Assembly: GCA_036365145.1 (NCBI GenBank)
Contig: JAEOAD010000024.1
Span: 16,493,501 to 16,557,500 of the forward strand
Direction of reading: 5' to 3'
DNA: 64,000 bases
Origin: Orientallactaga sibirica
Taxonomy: Eukaryota; Chordata; Mammalia; Rodentia; Dipodidae
Positions within the stretch are counted from its first letter, which is position 1; every line of letters starts with the position of its first letter. Below, in pieces: positions 43,846-54,748 of the stretch. A model generated the notes under the pieces. The model made no database searches, was not told the DNA's origin, and saw only the letters and a list, made by a program, of their open reading frames with translations. The position numbers and the translations under genes are program-made.

Positions 43846-44077
43846 TTTTTTTAATTTATTTATTTTGAGAGTAAGAAAGAGGTAGAGAGAGAGAATGGGC
43901 ACATCAGGGCCTTCAGATGCTGCAAACAAACTCCAGACATGGGTACCCTTTGTGTTCATGTGCAACATTGCACACTTGTATACTGTGCATCTGGCTTACA
44001 TAGGACCTGGAGATTCAAACATGAGTTCTTAGGCCTCGCTAGCAAATGCCTTAGCCACTAAGCCATCTCTCCAGCCC
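43846..44077 (-). mobile_element. B2-type SINE, long-body variant
   Basis: Reverse long variant with 'catgtgcaacattgcacact'. 'tgcttccaa' flanks both sides. Confidence 0.92.
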
Positions 44078-44186
44078 TGCTTCCAACTTTTAAGTAAAAG
44101 ATGCTATCACATCCAATATGAAACAGAACCTATATTACAAGATTTATCCCAATCCCATCTCTCTGTCTCTTTAAAAAAGTATAGGA

Positions 44187-44349
44187 GCCGGGCGTGGTGG
44201 CGCACGCCTTTAATCCCAGCACTGGGAGGCAGAGGTAGGTGGATCGCCTTGAGTTCAAGGTCACCCTGAGACAACAGAGTGAATTCCAGGTCAGCCTGAT
44301 CTAGAGTGAGACCCTACCTCGGAAAAAAAAAAAAAAAAAAAAAAAAAAA
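44187..44349 (+). mobile_element. B1-type SINE with target-site duplication
   Basis: Complete B1 flanked by 'aaaaaagtatagga' on both sides. Confidence 0.94.
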
Positions 44350-44616
44350 GTATAGGACCTGCTAGACTTTATGAAGTAATAGGTAGTTTCAAATTGTCAG
44401 ACTGCTTTCCAGCAGAACTTATGGTATGAATTTTGGCATGTTCATACAAGGATGACTTCAGATACAAAGAAGCAAGACCTGACAAGAACCTGCAAGTTCC
44501 CCATCCTTTTAGAAATATGATCCATACAGTACTTTACGTTGGTAAGAGACTCACTCATAACTTGTTTCTTGGCATTGCTTTACATACATTTTGAAATATG
44601 ACAAAGACAGAAATTT
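44350..44616. other. Unassigned interval
   Basis: No gene or repeat recognised. Confidence 0.4.
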
Positions 44617-44800
44617 CCTTTGGGTGTGTGCATATGTGTGTGGTATAACGCCAGTGTGTGCAGATGTCATGCTGTGCACATGTGCAAAGGCCAGAGGAAG
44701 ACACCGATGTCCTTGCCTGTCACTCTCCCACCTTGTTTCACTGAAACACAGCGTCTCATTGAACCTGGAGCTCCCCATTTTTCTGTAAGACTGACTCACC
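44617..44800 (-). mobile_element. B3-like SINE fragment
   Basis: Reverse B3: 'tgcaaaggccagaggaagac', 'tctcattgaacctggagctc'. Confidence 0.72.
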
Positions 44801-44871
44801 AGAGGGCCACAGTGATCCCTGTCTCTTTCTTTCCCTCAATCTTTTAACCTTTTATAGGTGTCGTATTCCTC

Positions 44872-45089
44872 TATATTTTAATTTTTTATGAGAGAGAGAG
44901 AGAATTGGTGCACCAGGGCATCTAGCCACAGCAATGTAACTCCAGGTGTGTGCGCCACCTTGTATGCATGCATGACCTTGTACACATGCATCACCTTGTG
45001 CAACCTGGCTTATGTGGGTTCTAGGGACTTGAAACTAGGTCCCTAGGCTTCATAGGCAAGCACTTAACTGCTAAGCCATCTCTCCAGCC
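44872..45089 (-). mobile_element. B2-type SINE, long-body variant
   Basis: Reverse long variant ending 'taagccatctctccagcccc'. Confidence 0.92.
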
Positions 45090-45164
45090 CCCTCTATATT
45101 ATTTTAAATAAGAGAATTAAGAGTTCTCTAAGACTTGTCACCTCTACCACATCAGCCAGTGGCC

Positions 45165-45550
45165 AGGAGAAATGGCAGAGGGGAGTAGTGTCATGAACAC
45201 TGCTCTTGCTGCTAGCCTGACAACCAGCCCCAGAGTGATGGTGACAGACAGGAAGATTAATCAAAACCTATCAAAGCAGAAATCCAGAAGCTATCAGGAA
45301 CTCAACACTAAATCAGACAGCCAACAGTTCAGGGAACATTGTGGAAGAGGGGTTGGAAAGATTGTAAAAGCCACAGAGGGGGTAGGATTACCCTGAGACA
45401 TGGTCCCCCCACTACTCCATTGAGACTACTAAGGCCTTCATGACCCCACAAAGATTACAATAACTACTGAGGCAGACCCCCCAGGCTAATGGGGTTGGGG
45501 CAAGGGGATAAAAGTGTATAACCTGTTATACTATATATAAAACTATATAT
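45165..45550 (+). mobile_element. Probable L1 3'-UTR-like repeat
   Basis: 'gggaacattgtggaagaggg' with 'gaaagattgtaaaagccaca' is a common rodent L1 3'-end motif as I remember it. A similar string occurs at the right edge of the window (63978-64000). Confidence 0.5.
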
Positions 45551-45693
45551 ATAAAAGAGTTCTCTGACTAGTTAAATAAACAATGGCTCTTTCCTCTACT
45601 ACTGATTCTTCAGTCAAAGAAAACAAAGATAGTTCCTATATACCTCATCAAAAAGATGTGACTTGTCCTCACTCTCGTTATGTCTGGGACACA

Positions 45694-46022
45694 GGTAGTA
45701 GTTTGAATGTCCCTCATAACCTCATGAATTAAGCCTCACACTCAAGCCCCAGCTAATGGAACCTTGCTGGAGGAAGTTTGTCCCTGGGGTCAGGTCTTGA
45801 AGTTTATAAGTCCAGCCCTAGTGGGCGTTCAGAGCTCATTCACTCATTCTTCCACATTTCAGCTGATGTGGCATGAACTGATGCCCAGCCATTGCTCCTG
45901 CCATGTTTTCCCCACCATAATGGACCTTCCCCCTGGAGACTGTAAGCTGAAATAAACCCTTTACTCCAACAAGCAGCTTCCGGTTGGGTGTTTTGTCCCA
46001 GCGATTGGAAGTAACTGCAACA
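45694..46022 (+). mobile_element. Solo MaLR-like LTR
   Basis: 'gtagtagtttgaatgtccct', 'accttgctggaggaagtttg', 'gctgaaataaaccctttact' (polyadenylation signal), end 'gtaactgcaaca'. acaca / acacg at the edges is a probable 5-bp target-site duplication. Confidence 0.85.
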
Positions 46023-46204
46023 ACACGTGTCTGTGACAGCTAGAGACACTTTTGCACTCCATCTCCCAGTAAATGAGCTGGACTGGCCCTTGGGAAGCAC
46101 ACGCGCTCCATGTGCCCAGACCTCATGGGTTATTGACAGCTAAGTGGAAGAGGAGTGTCATCCACTGGTGCGTCTGTGCCCTGCATCAAATCCTATGCTT
46201 CCAA

Positions 46205-46295
46205 GTCTACTGGAGGGATGGGAGAGAACTCAGTGGGCAGAATGCTTGCCTCACAAGGATGAGTTCAATCTCCGGTACCCACTTAAAAGTGCCAG
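46205..46295 (+). mobile_element. B3-like SINE head fragment
   Basis: 'ggagagaactcagtgggcag' and 'atgcttgcctcacaaggatg'. Confidence 0.55.
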
Positions 46296-46299
46296 GTAT

Positions 46300-46435
46300 G
46301 AGAACCGGGTGTGGTGGCACACACCTTTCTAACCCCAGCATTCGGGAAACAGAGGGAGGAGGATGTGAGTTCGAAGCCAGCATGGGACTACAGAGTGAAG
46401 ACCAGGTCAACTAGGCAAAAGTGAGATGTGTCTTC
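46300..46435 (+). mobile_element. B1-type SINE
   Basis: 'accgggtgtggtggcacaca' to 'caaaagtgagatgtg'. Confidence 0.85.
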
Positions 46436-46701
46436 AAGTCACTACAACAAAATATCACTAAACCAAATATCAAGGAAACCGCAATAAGAGAAAACGAGAA
46501 CCATTATAACAATTGAAGGTCGCTAAACTTACACTCAGGACGACTGGGGTCTTCACATCCTGCTTCTGCTGTAACAGTTCCATAAAGTGCAACTCCATTA
46601 CCACATAGGATAGACTCCACTGAGTCATGTGTCAAGAAAGAGTCTTAACCTGGAACTGCCTCAAAAGACAAACCAATGATTGACTTAAGATGTTTAAGGG
46701 G
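46436..46701. other. Unassigned interval
   Basis: No gene or repeat recognised. Confidence 0.4.
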
Positions 46702-46965
46702 GGCTGGAGAGATGGCTTAGTGGTTTAGGTGCCTGCCTGCTAAGCTTAAGATTGCCAGTTCCAATCACCAGGTCCCATGTTTAGCCAGATACAAAGTGAC
46801 GTCAAGGGCACAATGCCGCACTTGCCCACAAAGGGGCACACACATCTGGATTTCTTTCACAGCAGCTGAGAGACTGCTGGTGCGCACGCATTCTCTATCT
46901 GTCTCTTTCTCTCTCTCTCTCTCTCTCTCTCCAAAAAAAAATGAAAAAGAAAAGAAAAGAAAAAG
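46702..46965 (+). mobile_element. B2-type SINE, long-body variant
   Basis: Contains 'caatgccgcacttgcccac', the same extra block as the copy at 4606. Confidence 0.92.
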
Positions 46966-47119
46966 ATGCTTAAGAGTTGTAGTCTTTCGGACACTAGTTT
47001 CCATTACAACCAACTGCTTACCTTGACAAATGAAAGAATTTCTTCCTGATGCCTACATACACAAATGTATACTAGTAGGCTTTTGTGGAGTATCTGATTT
47101 AAACTATCTGTATTCCTCC

Positions 47120-47122
<3 letters not shown>

Positions 47123-47160
<38 letters not shown>
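47123..47160. repeat. poly(A) tract, about 38 nt
   Basis: Pure A run with no SINE body attached. Confidence 0.92.
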
Positions 47161-47165
<5 letters not shown>

Positions 47166-47394
47166 CAAACCTGGCTTTCTACAACAGGCCAAGCTAATGA
47201 AGAGGAGTGAACATTTAAAAACCTCAGATTTCTTAAATGATATAAATCATTAACAAATGTAAAACTGGTACACTGGGTTCCATTAAAATTAAGAATGTAT
47301 CTGGTTTTCAAAAGACAGACAATGCTGAAAAGGCAAGCAAGAGACTAGAAGAATATACTAATCATGCATAGCTTTGAAAAAGTACCCATAGCCA

Positions 47395-47665
47395 GAGCTG
47401 GAGAGATGGCTCAGCAGCTAAAGGAACTTGCTTGCAAAGCCTAACTGCCTGGGTTCCATTCCACAGTACTCTGGTAAAGCCAGGTGCACAAAGTGGCACA
47501 TGTATCTGGAGCTTGTTTGCAGTGGCAACAGGCCCTGGCATACCCACGCTCATTCATATTCTCTCTTTTTCTCTCTCTCTTCTCTCTCTCTCTTCTCTCT
47601 CTCTCTCTTCTCTCTCTCTCTTCTCTCTCTCTCGGTCTCTCAAGTAAATAAATAAAATATTTTAA
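47395..47665 (+). mobile_element. B2-type SINE with long (CT)n
   Basis: B2 with a regular TTCTCTCTCTC higher-order repeat in its tail. Confidence 0.92.
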
Positions 47666-48964
47666 GAAGAAGATTATAAACATTCCTTTGGACCTCTAAA
47701 AATATGAACCAGAGTGCAATCAGGCCACAACATAAAAATTAAGCTGTACAATCCTTGACCTATAAGAACTTAAAAGTCTTTCATTTGACACAGGCAATAT
47801 TTATTCCAAGCTTTCCAATCACAAGAACCCAGAATGCTGACAAACAGTAAGTCCAGGTGGTGGCCCCGCAGGTACAGTCTCAGTAGGTCTACGATGGGGC
47901 CAAGAAATCTCAGTTGTCCATACAGCTCCTCAAGAGATTTCTACATATTCATATCTATACAGACACATGGATGCATGAATACATCATTGGATAGGTGAAT
48001 GACAGATAACATAGAAGACAGACAGACAGACATGAGCTGGCATGAGAATAGCACTCTCAGATTGCTCTACTTTTCAAGTAGAAAATATTTTGATAGTGCA
48101 TGACAAAAAAACCTCAAACAATTCCACAAGCATAGTAAAATGGCTTTTATTTTTATCTCGTGCTTTAAAAGGTTGTTTGTTTGTTTTTTAAGTAGTTCTG
48201 CTAAAGCTGAAATAATGAACACAGCACTGGTCTAACACTGACAGATTTGTCTCTCAGGAGATTTGTGTCTCCCACCCAAAGGGCCTATGAAAGCAAGGAT
48301 CCTGCCAGATCTCACAGCTTTCTCTTTACAAACCTAGGACCTCAGAAAGAGAAAGCACCTTGGACATTTAAACTGGCTTTTGCTTCCTAATGTCCTTTGT
48401 CACAACACTCTTATTTACACCCCCCACTCTCCCTCCTGTCACACTCTGGCCCTGCCGTAGTTCCGCAGTTCCCACAGGTTAACCTACTTATCAGTTCACT
48501 CACTCATTGGGCACACCTGCTTCCACCAGCAGGCCTAGGCCAGTCACTCTGGGATGGCTCCAGTCCCAGCTGGAAGCTGACCGCATTTTCAGCAGCCCAG
48601 GGCAAGCAGTGCCTGAGCCTCAAGGTCATGCTCTTTCCACTAGTTCTTTGCGTTTCATTCTCGGCTGTTCTTCAAACCTCCTTGCCTTTCCCTTCCACAC
48701 GGGCACAGACTGACCCAGTTCATTCCCGTTCCTGTGGGTTAATCTGATCCGCTCACCTCTGGCCTCACCTTTGTCTTCTCTGCTGTTTGTGATAACTTAT
48801 CTGGTCCGCTGAATACAGTTCCCTGAGATTTGATGCCTGGCCACTGCAATTTAATGATACTAACGATAAAAACCAAGCCTGGTGTGGTGGCAAAAGCCCA
48901 TGCTCCCAACATCTAGCACTAAGAGCCCCATCTAAAAGAAAACAAAACCTCTAACACCAGCAGA
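47666..48964. other. Repeat-poor interval, no gene confirmed
   Basis: 48380-48780 is GC-richer with overlapping plus frames (48397-48747, 48507-48713). These are low-complexity (Ser/Pro/Leu) with no recognised domain. A B1-like stub lies at 48873-48900. Confidence 0.45.
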
Positions 48965-49030
48965 TTGCCATGCCATGAGCACTTCCTTCTGGCATTGTGC
49001 TAAATGCACCATATAATTTATCTCATGTCT
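48965..49030 (+). mobile_element. MIR relic
   Basis: 'ggcattgtgctaaatgcacc' and 'atataatttatctcatg' match the MIR core region. Confidence 0.55.
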
Positions 49031-49034
49031 CTTT

Positions 49035-49334
49035 TATTAATTTATATATTTGCATGTGTGTGTGGACATGGGGGGGGGAGCAGGGCCACAGCATGCGTTT
49101 GGAAGTCTGAGGACCACTTCAAGGTATGTGTGCTCCATCTTTGAAACAGTGTCTCTTGCTGCTACAAACAAACTTTGACAGCGAGCTTTGGATTCTCCTG
49201 GCTCTCCTTCCATTGGGATGACAGATGCATGTGCCACTTTGCATCCAACTTTATGTGGCTGCTGGGGAATTGAACCTGGCATGGCAGGCATTTTCAAGTA
49301 AGCATCTTTAACCACTGACCTATCTTCCAGCCCT
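49035..49334 (-). mobile_element. Old B2-like SINE
   Basis: 'ggctgctggggaattgaacc' and 'taaccactgacctatcttcc' are a diverged reverse B2. The left part is B3-like or unassigned. Confidence 0.7.
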
Positions 49335-49385
49335 CATTTCCGTCAGATAAGTACTGGCATCTCTTAGAATGAAGGAAAATGATTG

Positions 49386-49737
49386 TCTTAGTTACTTTAC
49401 ATGTTTCTGGGACAAAAAAAAAAATTACCTAACAAAAGCAACTTAAGGAAAGAAGAGTTTATTTCATCACGGTTGGAAAGGTGTGGGGCTTTATAGCTGC
49501 TCACATTACAATTGCATCTGCAGTCAGGAAGCAGAGAGAAGCAAATACTAAGAAGAGTCACTTTCTCCTTTTCCTTTTGTCCAGGACCCCAGTCCATGGG
49601 ACAGCGCTGCCCCCATTCAAGGTGGGTCTTCCACCTCAGTTATTCTTCTCTGGGACGCCCTCATACACATACCTAGAAGTGTGTCTTCTAGGTGATTTTC
49701 AATCCAGTGAAATTGACAACGAAGATGGACCACCACA
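49386..49737 (-). mobile_element. URR1-like non-autonomous DNA transposon
   Basis: 'gtcttagttactttacatgt', 'agaagagtttatttcatcac' and end 'gtgtcttctaggtgattttc' follow the URR1 reverse complement as I remember it. Confidence 0.6.
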
Positions 49738-50059
49738 GAGACTTAGATTAAGTGATTGGCTAATTCTCCCAATGCTATCTGGTCTCTAGTGCTCAAACGG
49801 TATTGATTCTCCTGCCAAATACAGTGATCCTCTGTCCTCCCTGGATTGTTCATCTTCCGTATAAATGGTGAGAAGTTCAGAGATGTCAGAAAGTAGAATG
49901 GAGATTCGGGGTTGAGGAGATATGGCAGAACTATGAAGCCATGGTAAGGAGCTTGGGCACTCTCTCTGTCACTGCCCTGGACATAAGAAAGGAGAAAGTG
50001 ACTGAAGTCTATAGCTAAGCCATTACCTCATGGATGACCTCAGAGTCCTACAGACTAAG
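49738..50059. other. Unassigned interval
   Basis: No gene or repeat recognised. Confidence 0.4.
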
Positions 50060-50283
50060 GCTGGAGAGATGGCTTAGTGGTTAAGGGGCTTGCCTGCAAA
50101 GCCTAATGACCCAGGTTCAATTCCCCAGTACCCACATAAAGCTTGATGATGCATGTGTCTCGAGTTCATCTGCAGTGGCTGGAGTCCCTGGACCCTCCTT
50201 CTTTCACTCTTTCTCTCTCTCTAGAATCCTCTGTCTCTCTTCTATCTCTGCTTGCAAATAAATAAATAAAAACATTTTTAAAG
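50060..50283 (+). mobile_element. B2-type SINE (first of a direct pair)
   Basis: B2 with tail 'taaataaataaaaacatttt', followed at once by another B2. Confidence 0.92.
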
Positions 50284-50467
50284 GGCTGGAGAGATGACTT
50301 AGCAGTTAAGGCGTGGTTAAGGTGCTTGCCTGCAAAGCCCAATAACCCGAAGTCAATTTCCCAGTACCCACATAAAGCCAGATGCACAAAGTGGCACATG
50401 CATCTGGAGTCTATTTTCAGTGGCTGGAGACCCTGGTGTGCCTATTCTCTCTGTCTCTCTTTCTCTC

Positions 50468-50517
<50 letters not shown>

Positions 50518-50535
50518 AGTGAGAGAGAGAGAGGG
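50284..50535 (+). mobile_element. B2-type SINE with (GT)n tail (second of pair)
   Basis: The tail contains (GT)n at 50470-50514 instead of a pure CT tract. The head has a short 'ggcgtggttaaggtg' duplication. Confidence 0.92.
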
Positions 50536-50974
50536 AGACTTACAGACTACAGAGGAACATCCATCCAAGATGAAATGTGCATATTCCCAAGGCATTTCCA
50601 TGAATAGCCATCATTTCCATCATTGTTGATGCCATCATTTAAGCCATTAGCTTACAAAAGAGTAAATTTAATTATTCTGCAGTGTGTTTGGAGGGGATCA
50701 AGTATCTGCCAGCAAAGGAAGCAGAAGCTCAAAATCAGGTTAGCCACTTTCTCAACTATTCTTTTACCTATTAGAATCTTCAATACATTATGGCATGAAA
50801 AGAAATGCAAGTCATAGCTTAAAAGGAAAAAAAAAGATTAAAAGGCCATCATCTGTGTTTATCGGCTCCTTACCTCATTTGGAAAGAATTACAGATGAAG
50901 GAAGTAAAATTTCTACTAGCTGTAGTTAGGAAGAAGGGGTTCAGAGGCATTATACACATGTATAAAAGTAGTCA
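50536..50974. other. Unassigned interval
   Basis: No gene or repeat recognised. Confidence 0.4.
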
Positions 50975-51120
50975 ATCAGGCCATGTATGGTGCCTCATGC
51001 TTGTAATTCCAGCAGGTGGGAGGAGGAGACAGGTGGATCACCAAGACAGCAAGGCCAGCCTAGGCTACAGTGATTTCAGGACAGTGTGGAGCATGGGCTA
51101 CAGGGTGAGACCCTGACTCA
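50975..51120 (+). mobile_element. Old B1-like SINE
   Basis: 'tgcctcatgcttgtaattcc', 'gacaggtggatcaccaagac' and 'gggtgagaccctgactcaaa'. Confidence 0.7.
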
Positions 51121-51164
51121 AAGCTAAACAAAGTGGTCAAAAAATAAAATTCAAAAGATACCAG

Positions 51165-51345
51165 GTGCTCTAATCCTCTGCTTGCCAAAAATGTTCTCTC
51201 AAAGTGGCATGATTGCAGTTCTGAGCAACTTGGAAATCACCACAAAGCCGCTAAAAAAAAAATGTTGAACTGATTGAACCCATAAATGTCACATTCTTTC
51301 TAGAAATTTAAGAATGAAAGAATTACCATTGAAATTTTCTAATCA
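51165..51345 (+). repeat. Unnamed repeat, copy A
   Basis: Collinear with 54565-54747. Shared strings include 'caaagtggcatgattgca', 'cttggaaatcacca' and 'aacccataaatgt'. Family not recognised. Confidence 0.8.
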
Positions 51346-51660
51346 GGACTGAAGATAACAGCTCAGTTGCTAAAGTACTTGCCCCGCAAACATGAGGACC
51401 TTAATTCTATCCCCAGTACCCACATAAAGATGTCAGGCATGATGGTGCATATGTGTAATCCTTGCCTTGGGGAAGCAAAGACAGGGGGATCCCTGAAACT
51501 CAGTGGCCAGTCTAGCATAATTAGTCACTCCTAAGCCAATGAGATACCCTGTCTCAAAAAGAGGTGAACAGTATTCTTAAAGATAACTTCCATAGTTGTC
51601 CTTTGGCCTGCATGCACACGCACACACACACATACACACACATACACACACACACATATG
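51346..51660 (+). mobile_element. B3-like SINE, full length, with (CA)n tail
   Basis: Head 'ctgaagataacagctcagtt', body 'caggcatgatggtgcatatg', 'cagtggccagtctagcataa', 'gataccctgtctcaaaaaga', then a CA-rich tail at 51616-51656. Confidence 0.85.
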
Positions 51661-51773
51661 CAAGCAAAAAGTTTCCTAATCATTGCTGGATTCTTCATTT
51701 TCTATGTATATGCAGCTACATTGACTTTTAAACTCTCAGATTAAGAGAAATGTTTCATTTAAGAACAAAATCT

Positions 51774-51998
51774 GGGGCTGAAGGGATGGTGTAGTGGTTA
51801 AGGTGCCTGCATGCAAAGCCAAAGGACCCAGGTTCGATTCTCCAGGACCCACATAAGCCAGATGCATAAGATGGCACATGCATCTGGAGTTCATTTGCAG
51901 TAGCTAGAGGCCCTGGCATGCCCATTCTCTCTCTATCTGCTTCTTTCCCTCTCTCTAATAAATAAATAAATAAATGAATAAAATATTTTTTTAAAAAA
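51774..51998 (+). mobile_element. B2-type SINE
   Basis: Complete B2 with (AAAT)n tail. Confidence 0.93.
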
Positions 51999-52652
51999 AG
52001 AATGAAATCCTACAAAAAACTTTAAATGTTAATTACTTACCTCTTGTACCTAAACTCTCAAACCAGGTCCTGAAATCCACTTTCCTGTGAGGAAACAGGG
52101 AGCACCCCAAAAAATATGTGTTGTCTCCCCAGATTCCCACATAGTTAGTGTGAGTTCATATATTGCCCATGCTGACTTTTCTCTGAAGAAATCGCTTAAA
52201 CCCTCATTCTCGGGGGCTAATCTTACACTTGGTTAGTCTTAGTCAATGTTTGCTACTGGCCATGGTAGAGCTGATAACAATGGTGGTAATAATTAAAGCA
52301 ATGTCAGCTACAAGACTCTCGCAGTTCTCTCATGTGTAAGCAAAAATCACCTTCTAAAAATCTTACACTAACACCCTTATTATTCTCCGATCAACTAACT
52401 TATTGGTCTCCTGTCAACTAACTTTGATTTTTGCATCACAAATGTTTAATGTTCTAAAATGTAACATGACAGTGAAGATAAATAACTGTGGGTATGTCAT
52501 ATTCAAAACAGATAAGCAGGAAGAGAATGCTATGCTGACATCTTGCTTCTTTGCTGGCAAACAGAAGTCTACAGTAAGTAACATGAGTGATAGCAACACT
52601 TAGCACATGGAAGAATTAATATGTTAATACTTGGTTTTAAAAATTCCATCCA
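51999..52652. other. Repeat-poor interval, no gene recognised
   Basis: Frames at 52403-52603 (plus) and 52414-52599 (minus) overlap and have no recognisable domain. Confidence 0.45.
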
Positions 52653-52810
52653 AGGGCTGGAGATATGGCTTAGCAGTTAAGGTGCTTGCCTGCAAAGCCA
52701 AAGGACCCAGGTTCGATTTCCCAGGACCCATATAAGCCTGATGCACAAGGTGGTACATGCATCTAGAGTTTGTTTGCAGTGGCTGAAGGCCCTGGTGCAC
52801 CCATATTCTC

Positions 52811-52864
<54 letters not shown>

Positions 52865-52872
52865 AAACAAAT
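52653..52872 (+). mobile_element. B2-type SINE with long (CT)n
   Basis: B2 with about 22 CT units at 52816-52861. Confidence 0.93.
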
Positions 52873-52901
52873 ACAACTTTTTAAAATTACATATAAAATA
52901 G

Positions 52902-53083
52902 GACTGGAGAGATGGCTTAGTTGTTAAGGTGCTTGCCTGTGAAGCCCAAGAACACATGTTCGAGTCTCCAGATCCCACATAGCCAGATGCACAGTGACAC
53001 AAGCTTATAATGTTGCACATGTGAACAAGAGGGCACATAAGTCTGGAGTTTGTCTGCAGTAGCTGAGGGCCCTGGTGCACCCA

Positions 53084-53118
<35 letters not shown>

Positions 53119-53140
53119 AAATAAATAATAAAAAAATAAA
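52902..53140 (+). mobile_element. B2-type SINE, long-body variant
   Basis: Extra block 'aatgttgcacatgtgaacaa'. 'aaattacatataaaata' lies on both sides. Confidence 0.93.
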
Positions 53141-53144
53141 ATTA

Positions 53145-53196
53145 CATATAAAATAAAACTGCCATATAATGCAACTATACCAACTCCTGGGAATAC
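53145..53196 (+). pseudogene. L1 ORF2/3' relic, left piece
   Basis: 'gcaactataccaactcctgg' is a conserved L1 ORF2 C-terminal string. It is split at 'aatac', which reappears at 54140. Confidence 0.75.
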
Positions 53197-53556
53197 ACCT
53201 GTACTAGTCACTCATTGCTATGAACAGATATCCAAGTAGATGCAATTCATGGAAGAAACAGGTTTTAATTCAGCTTACAGCTTCATGGGGAACAGTTATG
53301 ATGGGGGAAAACATGGCAGTGGGAGCAGGGAGCTGGTTACATCTTATCTGCATCAGGAAGCAGAGGAAGAACAGTAAGCAATGCTGGACTACAAAACCTC
53401 AAGCCCCGCCCCCAGTGACCCACTTCCTCTAGCAAGGCTCCACCTCCTAAAGGTTCTACAACCTTCTCAAGCAGCACCATTTTACTAGGGACCAAGTATT
53501 CAAACACATGAGCCTGGGCGGGGGTGGGGGGCGTACATCTTGCATTCAAACTGCAG
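53197..53556 (-). mobile_element. MaLR-like LTR (first of two)
   Basis: Reverse LTR: 'gaaacaggttttaattcagc', 'agcaaggctccacctcctaa', 'tcaaacacatgagcctggg', 'cattcaaactgca'. Confidence 0.8.
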
Positions 53557-53825
53557 GGGTACTGTTGCAGTGGCTGGACCAGACACCTGACCAGAAGCAG
53601 CTTATGGGAGGAAAGGGTTTTATTCAGGCTTACAGATTCCAGGGGAAGCTTCATCATGGCAGAAGAAGTTGGCTCATTGCATCCTACATCCACAGCAGAG
53701 AGAAAACAGCTCAAGTTGGCATTCAAGCTGGCTCTCAACACACCTAATAGGGCTAGAGTTGAAATCCATCCCCCAGTGACATACCTCATCCAACAGGACT
53801 CTGCCTGCTGGAGCCTTAAGCAGAA
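53557..53825 (-). mobile_element. Second MaLR-like LTR, part 1
   Basis: 'ggaaagggttttattcaggc', 'cagaagaagttggctcattg', 'ccagtgacatacctcatcc'. Interrupted by an L1 3' end; its last part is 54091-54139. Confidence 0.72.
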
Positions 53826-54090
53826 AGCTTACAACTGCTCCTCCAGACACAAAATGGCCTGGATATCCATGACCTTGCAGTGCCTGACACTACCTACCTA
53901 AGACCATCGTAATAGGAGGAAAAGATGATGACATCAAAATAAAAGAGAGACTGATTGAGAAGGGGAAGGAGTATGATGGAGAGTGGAGTTTCAAAGGGAA
54001 AGTGGTGGTTGGGAGGGAAGTATCATGGGATATTGTCTACAATTAAGGAAGTTGTCAATTAAAAAAAATTAAAATTAAATAAATAAAAAG
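53826..54090 (+). mobile_element. L1 3'-terminal fragment inserted in LTR
   Basis: Collinear with 24806-25066 ('ggatatccatgaccttgcag', 'gatgatgacatcaaaataaa', 'gaagttgtcaattaaaa') with an AT-rich tail. Confidence 0.7.
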
Positions 54091-54139
54091 AAAATACCGG
54101 AGGCTATGGAGGACACACATTTACATTCAAACCACCACA
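54091..54139 (-). mobile_element. Second MaLR-like LTR, part 2
   Basis: 'tttacattcaaaccaccaca' is the reverse LTR 5' end. aatac follows at 54140-54144 and also lies at 53192-53196, so the whole LTR composite behaves as one insertion into the L1. Confidence 0.75.
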
Positions 54140-54510
54140 AATACTCAAAGGCATCCAAGTCAACATAACACAGAAAAACCTGCACATTATTACGTTTACT
54201 GTGACACTATTTACAATGGCCAAGGAATAAAACTAGCCTAGGTGCTCCCATGGGGGAATAAAGAACGTGGGGTGGGTGGATATGTTGTATAAAATAAACA
54301 TTTATTCAGCCATAAAGATTGGACTTATCTCACATGCAGGAAAATGGATGGAACTGGAAATCATCTTAAGCAAAATAAGCCAGACAGACCCAGAAAGACA
54401 AATATCACATGTTTTCTCTGATGTGAACTATCTAGGTTTAAAGTGGTTTTTACAAAAGGCACGAAAATAGAACTATTTGGGAAGGAGAAGGGGGCTGTGG
54501 GGGGCTGAGG
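54140..54510 (+). pseudogene. L1 ORF2/3' UTR relic, right piece
   Basis: 'caggaaaatggatggaactg', 'gacaaatatcacatgttttc' and 'attcagccataaagattgg' match the old L1 3' end. Not translatable as one frame. Confidence 0.88.
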
Positions 54511-54564
54511 TGGGATAAGAGTTATAAATTGCTCTACTAACCACACAGCCTTAAGAAATTACTA

Positions 54565-54747
54565 GGCGCTATAAACATCTGCTTTGCCAAAATGGTCTTT
54601 CAAAGTGGCATGATTGCATTTTTAAGTGACTTGGAAATCACCATGAAGCTGCTACCAGGAAAAATTAACTTGAATGAACCCATAAATGTTACATTCTAGA
54701 AATTGTAAAATGACAGAAAAAGTACTACCATTAAAATTTCCCAAGAC
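54565..54747 (+). repeat. Unnamed repeat, copy B
   Basis: Diverged copy of 51165-51345. Lies directly after L1 3' sequence, so it may be part of an old L1 3' UTR. Confidence 0.8.
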
Positions 54748-54748
54748 A

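Noticed and set aside
48397..48747. 116-residue Ser/Pro/Leu-rich frame
   Set aside because: Composition explains the openness; no domain, signal or splice structure seen.
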